Origin: Mesostigma viride
Taxonomy: Eukaryota; Streptophyta; Mesostigmatophyceae; Mesostigmatales; Mesostigmataceae
DNA length: 64,000 nt
Assembly: GCA_009746045.1 (NCBI GenBank)
Contig: RPFO01000931.1
Coordinates: 19,672-83,671 of the forward strand
Reading direction: 5' to 3'
Shown here: in pieces, positions 1 to 9,425 of the stretch
Numbering within the stretch: position 1 is the first letter of the stretch
How the letters are laid out: each line of letters opens with the position of its first letter
Notes under the pieces: model-generated
The model's input: the letters and a program-made list of their open reading frames with translations, nothing else
Database searches by the model: none
What the model was told of the DNA's origin: nothing
Program-made: the position numbers and the translations under genes

Positions 1-505
1 GAGCCCAGCATCGGCCCTCCCACCCCCGGGAGAACGATCATCCGTGAAAACGTCAATTTCACGGACTCGGAATTCCCGAATGTAAAATGGAAACCTTCAA
101 ACCCCCCCCCTCTACTCTCGCCGATACGGTCAATCTCGGCTGCGCCTCACTCGCGTCTGGAAATTTCCCCCACTGGTCTTTCTCCCACTGGTCCCACCCA
201 ACCTTTCCGACATACGACACCAAAAGTCGAAACTCGACGTCTCGATTGAGTGGAACCCGATCCGCCGGCGTGGGCTTGTAGAATCCGCCAGCCAAGGCGA
301 AGTACATGTCCAGCAACTGGAGATTAATCTGTCGTCCTACTGAGGCGAACGAGTCATACACGACCAAAACCGCAAACTGGCGACCCAGGCGCTTCTCGTG
401 CTGCCGTACCCATCCGTGGATCTCGCGAGCCCGGTTAAGTACGTTTGCTGCCACGCAGGCAATCGCAGCGCGGGTCGAAGATTCCAGCTCGCCCGTCTCC
501 GCCAT
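1..505 (-). CDS. Partial gene paralogous to the N-terminal half of the MYND-finger protein at 16935-17711; frameshifted
   Basis: The open frame 505-59 gives 148 residues from an ATG (MAETGEL). Residues ~20-105 align with residues ~29-112 of the MYND protein encoded at 16935-17711: both have N-V-(Y/L)...(R/A)...GR(H/Q)(L/F)AVL, then (F/Y)DSF, QL.DM.F, GF(F/Y).P, P(I/L)..(T/D).EFRLLVS(F/Y). The frame ends at 59-61 just after a run of nine C (102-110; G on the coding strand). Reading the next frame past that run restores similarity to the paralogue (LTFSRMIVLPGVGGPMLG against LNMNFFLLSDPIVRDGDPMRG), so the gene probably continues beyond base 1 and the stop is a homopolymer frameshift, real or a sequencing error. 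No MYND finger is visible; it would lie outside the window. The N-terminal domain is not one I recognise, and function is unknown. Confidence 0.6.
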
Positions 506-544
506 CCCTCCCCTGCGCCAATTGGCACGTGCGTAATACGTAAG

Positions 545-1116
545 TAATGTTTTTCAAGTCTAACGGCCGTTGGCTCACAACCCCCCTGTGGGAAGGGTGG
601 ATGCCTTACGAACCATTCAACCACATCTTTATGCTCAGCTAGATTTTTGGAGGCCTTTCTTGGAAGGCACATGGTAATAACCATCACTAAGCTGCATAAA
701 AGACACATCCTGCCTTACTGCCACCAAATGAAACGAATGAAATGCACATGGTAATGTTTTTCAAGTCTAACGGCCGTTGGCTCACAACCCCCCTGTGGGA
801 AGGGTGGATGCCTTACGAACCATCCAACCACATCTTTATGCTCAGCTAGATTTTTGGAGGCCTTTCTTGGAAGGCACATGGTAATAACCATCACTAAGCT
901 GCATGAAAGACACATCCTGCCTTACTGCCACCAAATGAAAAGAATGAAATGCACATGATAATGTTTTTCCAATTCCAACGGCCGTTGGCTCACAACCCCC
1001 CTGTGGGAAGGGTGGATGCCTTACGAACCAGTCAAGCCCCATCTTTATGCTCAGCTAGATTTTTTGGAGGCCTTTCTAGGAGAAAAATGGTAAATAGCCA
1101 CCACTAAGCTGCATAA
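545..1116. repeat. ~208-bp satellite, block 1
   Basis: Tandem units of 207-208 bp (equivalent points at 546, 753 and 960). Each holds the palindromic core AACGGCCGTT, then a GC-rich stretch ending in gatgccttacgaacc, an AT-rich stretch (ctcagctagatttttggagg), and gccaccactaagctgcat. Minus-strand ORFs of 60-120 codons recur in every unit only because the monomer has few stops; the period is not a multiple of three, so the frame changes between units. The block is interrupted at 1116/1117 by a mobile element and resumes at 2911. Confidence 0.95.
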
Positions 1117-1373
1117 AATCGGTGTTCTCTGAACGTAGTTTCTTTATAACAGATGAGAATGAACGCCGCTATGTGAGTGGTACTACGGGACGGTGGGCCT
1201 TGGGCTGGACCGGTTCCATGAGTTAGAATTAGTTGGCCAGTTTTGTATGGCCATTTCTAGTTCGTTAAGTTAAGTAGCAATTAAGTTACTGTTGCTGACG
1301 GCTCATGAGGCGAGCCTGGGCTACGCCGCCCTAAAGTGCCATTTGCACGATGTTCTAGGTCTCTTTTTCTTGT
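1117..1373 (+). repeat. Split direct repeat A1 of element 1
   Basis: 257 bp, appears identical to A2 at 2497-2753. It starts aatcggtgttctctgaac, like the A repeat of element 2 (aatcggatttctctgaaa). Confidence 0.9.
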
Positions 1374-2374
1374 AATCGGATGTATGGGGTATGGGTATGG
1401 CGGATTACAAGAAATTTAATGCTGCCCTAATCGCGTCAGCCTTTTGGCTGGCGGTGGCCGATTAGAGATGGCGCGTGACTGACATAGCTTGAACAGTCAC
1501 GTGACTGTGAAAAAGAAATTGAATTACCCTCGTCGGTTTTCTCCCCGCAGCTGGGTTCTTGGCCGACGAGAGACTATAAAATACTTCGCGTTTGCCTGCG
1601 CGTGGCACCTGTACGGAACTCTGAAGCCATGAGTAAGATTTCCGTGCCACGCTGCAGTGCCTACCGCTTTGCTGCGGAATGTCGCAGCAGGGTTGCAGTT
1701 CCTGACTGCTGACTGCCGAAGGAAGGGTGGTCGGGTTACTTTTAGTGGGCATTGTGATGGACGACAAGTCTGTCGGCCCTCGCGTAAGTAGAAAAATATT
1801 TACCAGCATCCGCTCTTATGGGTGCGTGAGGTCTCGGGAATGTGGTGGGGACGAATTCCGGAATTATGCAATATTTCGATTCAGACCGAGACTTAAGGGG
1901 CCAGTTTAACAGACGGACCTGGGCCGGGCAGGACCAAATATTTTGGCCGGCCCAGTTGCGCTTGCGCTTTATCGGCCGCTGGGGTGTGTGATGAGAGCCT
2001 GCTCATCAACTAAAACCTGAAATATGGAAAGTTACTCCCCCAGGTGACAACGTTGACAGTAATCGAGATATGGTGGCATCGGGTGACGTCCTACAAGTTG
2101 TCGTCACGTTAGGGCGGCACTGGCCTTTGAGGGAGGTCCGTGATCGTTAAACGAGGCGTCTTCTTCCTTGTCTTTGCGTGCACATTCAACACCCTCTTTT
2201 ACTGGCCGAGGGTGGAAGGCTGGGGGGGCCCTGCAAAGGGTTATCGTGCATGAGGCTCGCTACAGCCGCCGGCGATTGTAATGGTCGTGACCGTTGCGGC
2301 AGGGCAGCCTCGGGAGCCACTGAGCGAAAGTGGTTGGCGGAGCTTTGGAGATAAAGCACCAGGAAAGGGGGGTT

Positions 2375-2910
2375 GGGTAACGAGAACTACAATCAATCAT
2401 GAAATGGGTGCAGCGTGGCAGGCTCACTCATGGGTTCTGTAATTGCCCACTTATTGTTTTAATCAAATGTTGGTGGATTGGTAATAGTGGGAATAGAATC
2501 GGTGTTCTCTGAACGTAGTTTCTTTATAACAGATGAGAATGAACGCCGCTATGTGAGTGGTACTACGGGACGGTGGGCCTTGGGCTGGACCGGTTCCATG
2601 AGTTAGAATTAGTTGGCCAGTTTTGTATGGCCATTTCTAGTTCGTTAAGTTAAGTAGCAATTAAGTTACTGTTGCTGACGGCTCATGAGGCGAGCCTGGG
2701 CTACGCCGCCCTAAAGTGCCATTTGCACGATGTTCTAGGTCTCTTTTTCTTGTCCCGCCCTCCCTCCCTCTTTTTGTGTTTGTTTCTAGGGTAACGAGAA
2801 CTACAATCAATCATGAAATGGGTGCAGCGTGGCAGGCTCACTCATGGGTTCTGTAATTGCCCACTTATTGTTTTAATCAAATGTTGGTGGATTGGTAATA
2901 GTGGGAATAG
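2375..2910 (+). repeat. B1-A2-spacer-B2 right-hand block of element 1
   Basis: B1 (2375-2496) and B2 (2789-2910) are 122-bp copies ending gtgggaatag. A2 (2497-2753) directly abuts B1, giving the B-A junction diagnostic of split direct repeats. The spacer 2754-2788 is C/T-rich. Confidence 0.9.
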
Positions 2911-4560
2911 AAGACACATCCTGCCTTATTGCCACCCAATTAAACGAATGAAATGCACATGGTAATGTTTTTCAAGTCCAACGGCCGTTGGCTCACAACC
3001 CCCGTGTGGGAAGGGTGGATGCCTTACGAACCATTCAACCACATCTTTATGCTCAGCTAGATTTTTGGAGGCCTTTCTTTGAAGGCACATGGTAATAACA
3101 ATCACTAAGCTGCATGAAAGACACATCCTGCATTATTGCCACCAAATGAAACGAATGAAATGCACATTTTATTGTATTTCCAATTCCAACGGCCGTTTGC
3201 TCACAACCCCCCTGTGGGAAGGGTGGATGCCTTACGAACCATTCAACCACATCTTTATGCTCAGCTAGATTTTTGGAGGCCTTTCTTGGAATAAAAATGG
3301 TAATAGCCACCACAAAGCTGAATGAAAGATACATCCTGGCTGATTGCCAACCCACTCAAAGGAATGAAATGCACATGATAATGTTTTTCAAGTCCAACGG
3401 CCGTTGGCTCACAACCCCCCTGTGGGAAGGGTGGATGCCTTACGAACCATTCAACCACATCTTTATGCTCAGCTAGATTTTTGGAGGCCTTTCTTGGAAG
3501 AAAAATGGTAATAGCCACCACTAAGCTGAATGAAAGATACATCCTGGCTGATTGCCAACCCACTCAAAGGAATGAAATGCACATGATAATGTTTTTCAAG
3601 TCCAACGGCCGTTGGCTCACAACCCCCCACTGGGAAGGGTGGATGCCTTACGAACCAGTCAAGCCCATCTTTATGCTCAGCTAGATTTTTGGAGGCCTTT
3701 CTTGGAAGAAAAATGGTAATAGCCACCACTAAGCTGAATGAAAGATACATCCTGGCTGATTGCCAACCCACTCAAAGGAATGAAATGCACATGATAATGT
3801 TTTTCAAGTCCAACGGCCGTTGGCTCACAACCCCCCTCTGGGAAGGGTGGATGCCTTACGAACCAGTCAAGCCCATCTTTAAGCTCAGCTAGTTTTTTTG
3901 GAGGCCTTTCTAGGAGAAAAATGGTAAATAGCCACCACTAGGCTGCATAAAAGACACATCCTGCCTTATTGCCACCCAATTAAACGAATGAAATGCACAT
4001 GATAATGTTTTTCAAGTCTAACGGCCGTTGGCTCACAACCCCCCTATGGGAAGGGTGGAGGCCTTACGAACCAGTCAACCACATCTTTATGCTCAGCTAG
4101 ATTTTTGGAGGCCTTGCTTGGAAGAAAAATGGTAAATAGCCATCACTAAGCTGCATGAAAGACACATCCTGCCTTATTGCCACCCAATGAAAAGAATGAA
4201 ATGCACATGATAATGTTTTTCCAATTCCAACGGCCGTTGGCTCACAACCCCCCTCTGGGAAGGGTGGATGCCTTACGAACCATTCAACCACATCTTTATG
4301 CTCAGCTAGATTTTTGGAGGCCTTTCTTGGAAGGCACATGGTAATAACCTTCACTAAGCTGCATGAAAGACGCATCCTGCCTTACTGCCACCAAATGAAA
4401 AGAATCAAATGCACATGATAATGTTTTTCCAATTCCAACGGCCGTTGGCTCACAACCCCCCTGTGGGAAGGGTGGATGCCTTACGAACCATTCAACCACA
4501 TCTTTATGCTCAGCTATATTTTTGGAGGCCTTTCTTGGAAGAAAAATGGTAAATAGCCAC
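2911..4560. repeat. ~208-bp satellite, block 2
   Basis: About eight further monomers of the satellite, with equivalent points at 3053, 3261 and 3469 (period 208). Units differ by point changes, including ctgtgg/ctctgg/cactgg after the palindrome and attcaacc/agtcaagc. The block stops at gccac (4556-4560), the left target duplication of the LTR element that follows, and resumes at 12076. Confidence 0.95.
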
Positions 4561-4938
4561 AGTTATGCAACACAAAGCTGGAATGCTCGGGCACTGCCAA
4601 ATGGCGTGTGTGTGCGTGAACGACGAGACACCTTGGCATTAGGATAGAATGGCACATATACTGCTGGCCAGCCGTCAACGATGGCTGGCCAGACTTTGCG
4701 TAAGTTAAACTAACTTACTGATCCTGGACGGACTAGCCTATCAGTTACAACCTGATCTAGTCAGTCCTAACATGACAACTACAGTCCCGGTACTGAGGTA
4801 CCGGCTCATCACATACTGAGTATAGCCACGTGTCCATGCCACGACTGCTCTAGTCCAGCACCGTCCCAGTACCCAATTGGGCGCCGGCGGTGCTGGCACG
4901 TGTCCACTTAGGCTACAGGCGGGAGACTTAGACTAACT
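4561..4938 (-). repeat. 3' LTR of element 1
   Basis: 378 bp, starting agttatgcaacac and ending gacttagactaact on the plus strand. The copy at 11698-12075 appears identical. The short inverted ends are AGTTA/TAACT. Confidence 0.95.
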
Positions 4939-4946
4939 CCCACTTT
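4939..4946 (-). promoter_or_regulatory. Candidate polypurine tract of element 1
   Basis: On the coding strand the bases next to the 3' LTR read aaagtggg, then AGTTAG. A purine run at this place is where plus-strand DNA priming occurs in LTR elements. Confidence 0.5.
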
Positions 4947-5321
4947 AAGTTTTCTTTGGGTTTCAACAGAAACACACATAGCCATCAAATGGACGCAGCC
5001 ATTCCCAATGCCTTAAAAAAACTGTCAGATAACCTACTAGGACCCAAAGGTCACCTCACACATGTACAAGAGATGCATTAAAAAGGCCCCATGTCTCAAG
5101 CATGGTTTCTTAACTGAGTGAGATGGGTGCTCAGGCCCCAGCATGTCATGGTCATCCAAACAAGTGTCTCACAAAATTTTATTCAATAAATAACACATTC
5201 ATCATGTCCCAACTTTCTAGACCAGTGCTTCTCACTGTCAGAAAACTACCCAGCTGCCACTGCAGCCTTTCAGCTGCAGTATTAGGCAGGGGGTCATGGG
5301 CTAACATGTACAATGTGCCAG

Positions 5322-6713
5322 TCACTTCAGACTGTAACCAGGGTTCATCAACCCATACAAGACCTGGTATTGTGGTCCTGCTGCTTGTGGCACCTTGGTC
5401 AGTGCATCTGCAGCATTGTCTTTGTCCCTGACGTGGGCTTTAGACTCCAGGTACTTGCATTCCTGTTTTAGCACAATCCAATCCAGGTCCGAGTGTACAG
5501 CCAAAGGATTGGCAAGGAAAGAGATGATAGATTGAGAGTCAGTCAGCAAATGTGCTTTCACTCCTGCAGAGCTACCAGCCTGGTGTTGAAGCCAGACCAG
5601 CAAGTGATTGAGATACCTTGCATGCAAGACAGAAGATACCACAGCCCTGCATTCAGCTACATTGCTACTCACAGCTTTCCTCTTGTGCAATCTACTGAAC
5701 CAGGAGACTAGTGACTTCTTCCCACCTTGGTTATGCAGGAAAAACAATCCAGCCTCTCTGGCTTGAACCTTGGTAACTACCCTGGACTCCATTGAACTAT
5801 CCATCATGCACGTGATGTGAATGGGAGTAAACAGGTCCAGTGAGTGAAGCATCAAAGGTGGACCATCATGCAACAACTGCTTGATTGCCCGTGCTCCTAC
5901 CTCCTGTAGTACCTCATCATCTACCCTGCTCACAAAAGCCAGGTGGGGTGCACATGTAGCACATAGCCAACCAAGCTTGCCTCTAATGGTAGGGCACATG
6001 TCAGGGGTGATGTGAACAGGCAGGACATCCAGACAAGACTTAATGTATTCAGCAGAGGCCTGCATGGAACAAACCCAGCTGCCCTGCTGCTGCAGCAACT
6101 CAAGCATCATGCCACAGAACTTGACTGGCTCCTTGCCCAGCTCTAGCTGCTTGCCAATCTCAAAACTGGCAGACACCTGAGCTATGAAAGCATCCACTGC
6201 AGCTCTAGGACCTGAGATTAACTGATCATCCCCATGCCAGACAAACATCATCATTCCATCAGGGTGTGGGATGACAAACAGGCAAGGGTCAATGTCATCA
6301 TAGGTGGCCCCTAGCTTCATGAATACCTCCTGTGCAGACAGCCTAAAAATTTTTGGAGCTGACTGCAACCCTTCAACCCCCAGGTTTGGCCTCAACAAGG
6401 GTTGAACAATATCCCTGTGCCACACCTTAGGAGTATTCACCACGTATACCTGACCTCTCCAGACCTGCTGTGCTATGGCAGGGTCCCCCTTTAGAAAGGC
6501 TCTTTTGATATCTGTGGCTTTACACACATAATCCTTCCCTGTATTAAGCTGATGCAAAAACAAGGAAAGCAACACCTTGAGAGACGTTTGCTGAATACCA
6601 GGAGTATAAAGCTCAGCCTCTGTCAGCTCTGTAGAGCCCCTGAACTCAGTAACACATGGCCTAGCATGGAAAATGGGTGGTCCCCCATCAGCCTGAGGTT
6701 TATGCTTGCACAC
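5322..6713 (-). CDS. Reverse transcriptase and RNase H of copia-like element 1
   Basis: 463 residues. RT motif A is KATDIKRAFL (D68), and GVEGLQSAPKIF at ~112-123 corresponds to the copia motif LYGLKQAPRAW. The active site is VWHGDDQL (160-163 HGDD) where copia usually has YVDD. RNase H follows: CMMDSSMES, then SSNVAECRAVVSSVLHAR, LLTDSQSIISFL, HSDLDWIVLKQE and a terminal DNAADALTK, a copia-type RNase H with its four acidic residues in order. The true frame starts upstream: the preceding frame reads into KKLRLKFV just before this ATG, as in the homologue at 57163-61050, so the ATG at 6713 is internal and a frameshift separates this ORF from 6725-7447. Acts in cytoplasmic particles to copy element RNA. 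Confidence 0.85.
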   Translation of the reverse strand: MCKHKPQADGGPPIFHARPCVTEFRGSTELTEAELYTPGIQQTSLKVLLSLFLHQLNTGKDYVCKATDIKRAFLKGDPAIAQQVWRGQVYVVNTPKVWHRDIVQPLLRPNLGVEGLQSAPKIFRLSAQEVFMKLGATYDDIDPCLFVIPHPDGMMMFVWHGDDQLISGPRAAVDAFIAQVSASFEIGKQLELGKEPVKFCGMMLELLQQQGSWVCSMQASAEYIKSCLDVLPVHITPDMCPTIRGKLGWLCATCAPHLAFVSRVDDEVLQEVGARAIKQLLHDGPPLMLHSLDLFTPIHITCMMDSSMESRVVTKVQAREAGLFFLHNQGGKKSLVSWFSRLHKRKAVSSNVAECRAVVSSVLHARYLNHLLVWLQHQAGSSAGVKAHLLTDSQSIISFLANPLAVHSDLDWIVLKQECKYLESKAHVRDKDNAADALTKVPQAAGPQYQVLYGLMNPGYSLK

Positions 6714-6724
6714 AAACTTTAACC

Positions 6725-7447
6725 TTAGCTTCTTGGCCCAGCTGGCATAGCATCAAGAGGAGTCACAGGTGGTGTGTGTGTGGGACTACGTGCATCTGGA
6801 ACAACCCACTCCTCCCTGGCTTTGGTAAAAGCCTCAAGCCACTTAAGAAACCCAATCTGCGTCTGGCAGTCCCGTACAATATCATCATAGGACAGGGGAG
6901 ACATGGATGCAACATCCCATCTACCAAGCCCAAACGCTGAAGGGTGTAGCTTTTGAGAGTGTATGAGGTCCTCCACACACGGTTCCTGACCTGGGAGGTA
7001 CTTGGGCTTAACTGCATTGATGGCAGCATCCAACCCAGTGCTAATCTGGCTCAAAGGGATTTTAAAATGATCTAGAGGCACCTGTCCTACCCCTGCCACA
7101 CTCAACCTCCCAGCTGAGATGACAACACCAGGGTAAGATACAAAAGGTTCCCCTAACAGGGCATTCCCTGAGTAGCCCTCAACCACCTGAAATGGAGTGG
7201 GCATACCCAAGATTTGAATGCTCACCTGACCTTTGACCTGCATTTTGGTTTTGCCTGAAAAATCTGACACTCTAGCCCATGGTGAGGCCTTCATTTTCAG
7301 ACCAGATACAGCTTCTGCACTGATGATACTCACCTGTGCTTGGGTGTCTACAGCCAAAATACTAGGATCTTGACCTGCATCCCCTACAGCATTGACCTGT
7401 GCTGTACCTGTTGCCACAACTGCTTTAGTGTTGTGTGCCTTGTGCAA
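6725..7447 (-). CDS. Retropepsin-like domain and RT linker of element 1, downstream of integrase
   Basis: 240 residues. ILAVDTQAQVSIIS (D34) matches the aspartic-protease motif (hydrophobic)-D-(T/S)-G-(A/S)-x-(V/H)-S-x-I, but with Gln instead of Gly. NALLGEPFV (~96-103) matches the second retropepsin signature (ILG followed by a short hydrophobic segment). The rest (DHFKIPLSQI... HPSAFGLGRWD...) is the linker towards RT and is conserved in the second element. This domain follows integrase, which is not the copia or gypsy position. Whether DTQ is catalytic is uncertain. The ORF is separated by frameshifts from 7461-7778 upstream and 5322-6713 downstream. Confidence 0.7.
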   Translation of the reverse strand: MHKAHNTKAVVATGTAQVNAVGDAGQDPSILAVDTQAQVSIISAEAVSGLKMKASPWARVSDFSGKTKMQVKGQVSIQILGMPTPFQVVEGYSGNALLGEPFVSYPGVVISAGRLSVAGVGQVPLDHFKIPLSQISTGLDAAINAVKPKYLPGQEPCVEDLIHSQKLHPSAFGLGRWDVASMSPLSYDDIVRDCQTQIGFLKWLEAFTKAREEWVVPDARSPTHTPPVTPLDAMPAGPRS

Positions 7448-7460
7448 GGCCTTAAGAATC

Positions 7461-7778
7461 TCAGCAAATGACTTCCTGGGAACGACAGGATCTGCTTTTT
7501 TGTGACTCCTCCAGGTGTGAGGGAGGTGCTACCTGCTGCTCACCCTGTGCACCGTCCTCCTGCCCAGGTGGACTATTGGGTTGTAGTGGGGCTGCACTAC
7601 TGAGGAACACAGGAGCTTCTACTGTGGTACTAGTGCTTGCATCAATGACGTCCTTAGCCAATTCATTGGGTGAGATCAATCCACCAGACTCCTGCTCTGA
7701 ATCCATGTCCAAGAATTCTACCCCTGACACGTCTGCCAGTGGTGGGTAATAAAGCTTGAGTCTATGCTTGCTGACCAC
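7461..7778 (-). CDS. Integrase C-terminal tail and spacer of element 1
   Basis: 105 residues from an internal Met. It begins VSKHRLKLYYPPLADVSG, matching VSCHRIKKYYSPMADVPG in the polyprotein at 57163-61050. The same frame continues upstream of the Met (HGPAVVTKIHEEGTAVTIQHDRE), the small beta-barrel-like end of integrase, so the real boundary with 7835-9052 is a frameshift near 7850. The remainder is a low-complexity Ser/Pro/Glu spacer leading to the protease-like domain. Confidence 0.6.
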   Translation of the reverse strand: MVSKHRLKLYYPPLADVSGVEFLDMDSEQESGGLISPNELAKDVIDASTSTTVEAPVFLSSAAPLQPNSPPGQEDGAQGEQQVAPPSHLEESQKSRSCRSQEVIC

Positions 7779-7834
7779 ACGCTCTCTGTCATGTTGTATA
7801 GTGACTGCAGTCCCTTCTTCATGAATTTTGGTGA

Positions 7835-9052
7835 CTACAGCTGGACCGTGCCATCTGGCAGAGTGTGCTCTTCCTCTGTCACCCTCTCTGAAAAAAACAC
7901 ATGGTCCCCCACTTCAAACACAGGCCTGGCATTGTTTTTGTCTTTCTTTGCCAGCAACTTGGCTAAGTGCTGCCTTTGTGTGTTGTAGTGAGTGTGTACC
8001 TCTGAAGCATAGCTGCCTGACTGAAGGCCAGTTGGGGTGATTTCCCCAAAAGGTGAGGACATTATTGGTTTGGCGTTTAGCTGGGTAGTCACCCCTGCTG
8101 CCCAAGATGCCCTGTCAGCATAGCTACCAGAGTCAGCCAACCTGGATGGCATTTTTCTTATCACATCCCTGATGGCTCTCATGGTACGTTCTACCAACCC
8201 CTGACGTTCATGATCTTGAGCCCCAGACACTTCTATCTTGGGCAGGTCATTCCTGTCCTGGATGCAGAGAAACTGCTGATCCAGCATTACTTTTTCAATG
8301 GGGTGAAAACGTGCCAAGGCTATCTGTAAAGCTCTGTGCAGCTGCTCTTTATCCATCCCAGGCAGGGGCTCCACTACCACAAACCTTGACCAGGCATCCT
8401 TTATGACTAGGTAGTATACCGTGTCCTTCACCACGTGTATAACATCCCCAACCAGTTTGCCTCTAGCCAGTGGTGGTGTGGCCACATGCCATTTTCTGGG
8501 CTTAGGAGCATATAGCTGACATTGCTCACAGTGCTTACGTACGTGCCTGCACATCTGTTCCAGATCATGGCCTTGTATTTTATTGGCTAGCCTTTCAGCC
8601 ACAGCCTCATGGCCCATAACCTTGTGCAGTTGCTCTGCTAGAGCACCATACGTGATTACCTTTTCTGCTGCTGCACTAAGGGAAGCTATGGTGGGGTCAC
8701 GCATCATGTGTGACAGTGTCATGTCATATGCCACTTCCCAATCCACATCATCACACTCAGGCAACACTTGGCAGACAGAAGGTAACAGGAAACCATTTGT
8801 GAAAAATGGTGAGGGTAGCTTACAGGTGTCGCCCTGGTCTGCCGCCCCCGCGCGGTTGTAGCGCCCTGGCGTGGTCTTGTTGTGCCTGGGTGCCGTGCAG
8901 CGCGCTCCTGCTGCAATGGGGTGACGTGTTTTCCAGCATCCAGGACAAACATCAACGTCAGAACCATAGTCGGGTTTGCCTTTCCAGCAGTCATCTTTTA
9001 GGTGCCCCTTACAAAGGCACCTAGTGCAATGCTTGGTGGGGTCATGAGGCAA
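7835..9052 (-). CDS. Zinc knuckle and integrase of copia-like element 1
   Basis: 405 residues. A CCHC knuckle, C9-x2-C12-x4-H17-x4-C22, is followed by a second Cys/His cluster (C36, C39, H44, C52). The integrase zinc-binding domain has H143-x4-H148 and C175-x2-C178. The catalytic core has D203 (VGDVIHV), D258 (VMLDQQF) and E288 (GLVERTMR), so spacing is D-54-D-29-E instead of the usual D,D35E. The frame then runs through VFEVGDHVFF and is broken inside the C-terminal domain. The upstream boundary to Gag lies in a G/C-rich homopolymer region near 9060-9150. The integrase inserts element DNA, leaving the 5-bp duplication seen at both ends. Confidence 0.85.
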   Translation of the reverse strand: MPHDPTKHCTRCLCKGHLKDDCWKGKPDYGSDVDVCPGCWKTRHPIAAGARCTAPRHNKTTPGRYNRAGAADQGDTCKLPSPFFTNGFLLPSVCQVLPECDDVDWEVAYDMTLSHMMRDPTIASLSAAAEKVITYGALAEQLHKVMGHEAVAERLANKIQGHDLEQMCRHVRKHCEQCQLYAPKPRKWHVATPPLARGKLVGDVIHVVKDTVYYLVIKDAWSRFVVVEPLPGMDKEQLHRALQIALARFHPIEKVMLDQQFLCIQDRNDLPKIEVSGAQDHERQGLVERTMRAIRDVIRKMPSRLADSGSYADRASWAAGVTTQLNAKPIMSSPFGEITPTGLQSGSYASEVHTHYNTQRQHLAKLLAKKDKNNARPVFEVGDHVFFSERVTEEEHTLPDGTVQL

Positions 9053-9125
9053 CCTCTTGTCCCCCCCTGCTGGCTTAGCACCCCCTGGCTTGCTAGCTCC
9101 CCCACTTTGTTTTCTGTTTTTATTG

Positions 9126-9425
9126 TTATTGTTCTTTCCCCCCCCTTGTTTCCACCTCCCCCACTTTTGTTGTTTTTGTTTTTATCCCCCCCATTACCGC
9201 CTTTACCTGGGCTACCAGCGACTGCATCTGCTTCTTGGAGAGCCCCGTACCTGAGGCTTCCTCCCCCTTTACCTGCTTCACCTTTCCCTCCTTGGCTGCA
9301 GCAGCAAACGGCTCTAGGCATTGCTGCACATAGGCCATTGCCTTCCTAAAGTCCTCCCACTTATCCTTTAGACCTGCCAGGATTACTGACAGGGTGGTGG
9401 GTCCAGTTCTGCCTTTTGTAGCCAT
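9126..9425 (-). CDS. C-terminal part of Gag of element 1, in a shifted frame
   Basis: 99 residues. TTLSVILAGLKDKWEDFRKAM continues the capsid-like domain of 9383-11593 and aligns with SVLATLLTGLKSLWDNFRAAM in the homologue at 60849-62084. The frames cross in ggacccaccaccctg. A second shift near the G/C runs at ~9137-9150 leads to the zinc-knuckle frame. Translated as one chain this would be the Gag end and nucleocapsid linker; I cannot tell indel errors from programmed shifts. Confidence 0.6.
   Translation of the reverse strand: MATKGRTGPTTLSVILAGLKDKWEDFRKAMAYVQQCLEPFAAAAKEGKVKQVKGEEASGTGLSKKQMQSLVAQVKAVMGGIKTKTTKVGEVETRGGKEQ

Larger units (their letters stand above)
1117..2910 (+). mobile_element. 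Split-direct-repeat retroelement 1 (PAT/TOC1/Kangaroo-like, non-autonomous)
   Basis: The structure is A1 (1117-1373), internal (1374-2374), B1 (2375-2496), A2 (2497-2753), a 35-bp C/T-rich spacer, B2 (2789-2910). This A-internal-B-A-B arrangement is the split direct repeat of DIRS-group tyrosine-recombinase retrotransposons of the PAT/Kangaroo type and of Chlamydomonas TOC1. Removing 1117-2910 rejoins the satellite exactly (ctgcataa + aagacacatcc), so insertion produced no target duplication, as expected for tyrosine-recombinase integration. No RT, RNase H or recombinase frame is present in the 1.0-kb interior, so the copy is non-autonomous. A second member of the family lies at 13372-15510. 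Orientation is set by placing A1 first. Confidence 0.8.

Noticed and set aside
2926-4499. Recurrent minus-strand ORFs (60-120 codons, KASKNLAEHKD...) as a gene family
   Set aside because: They are translations of the 208-bp satellite unit; the frame changes each unit and no start or stop context is conserved.
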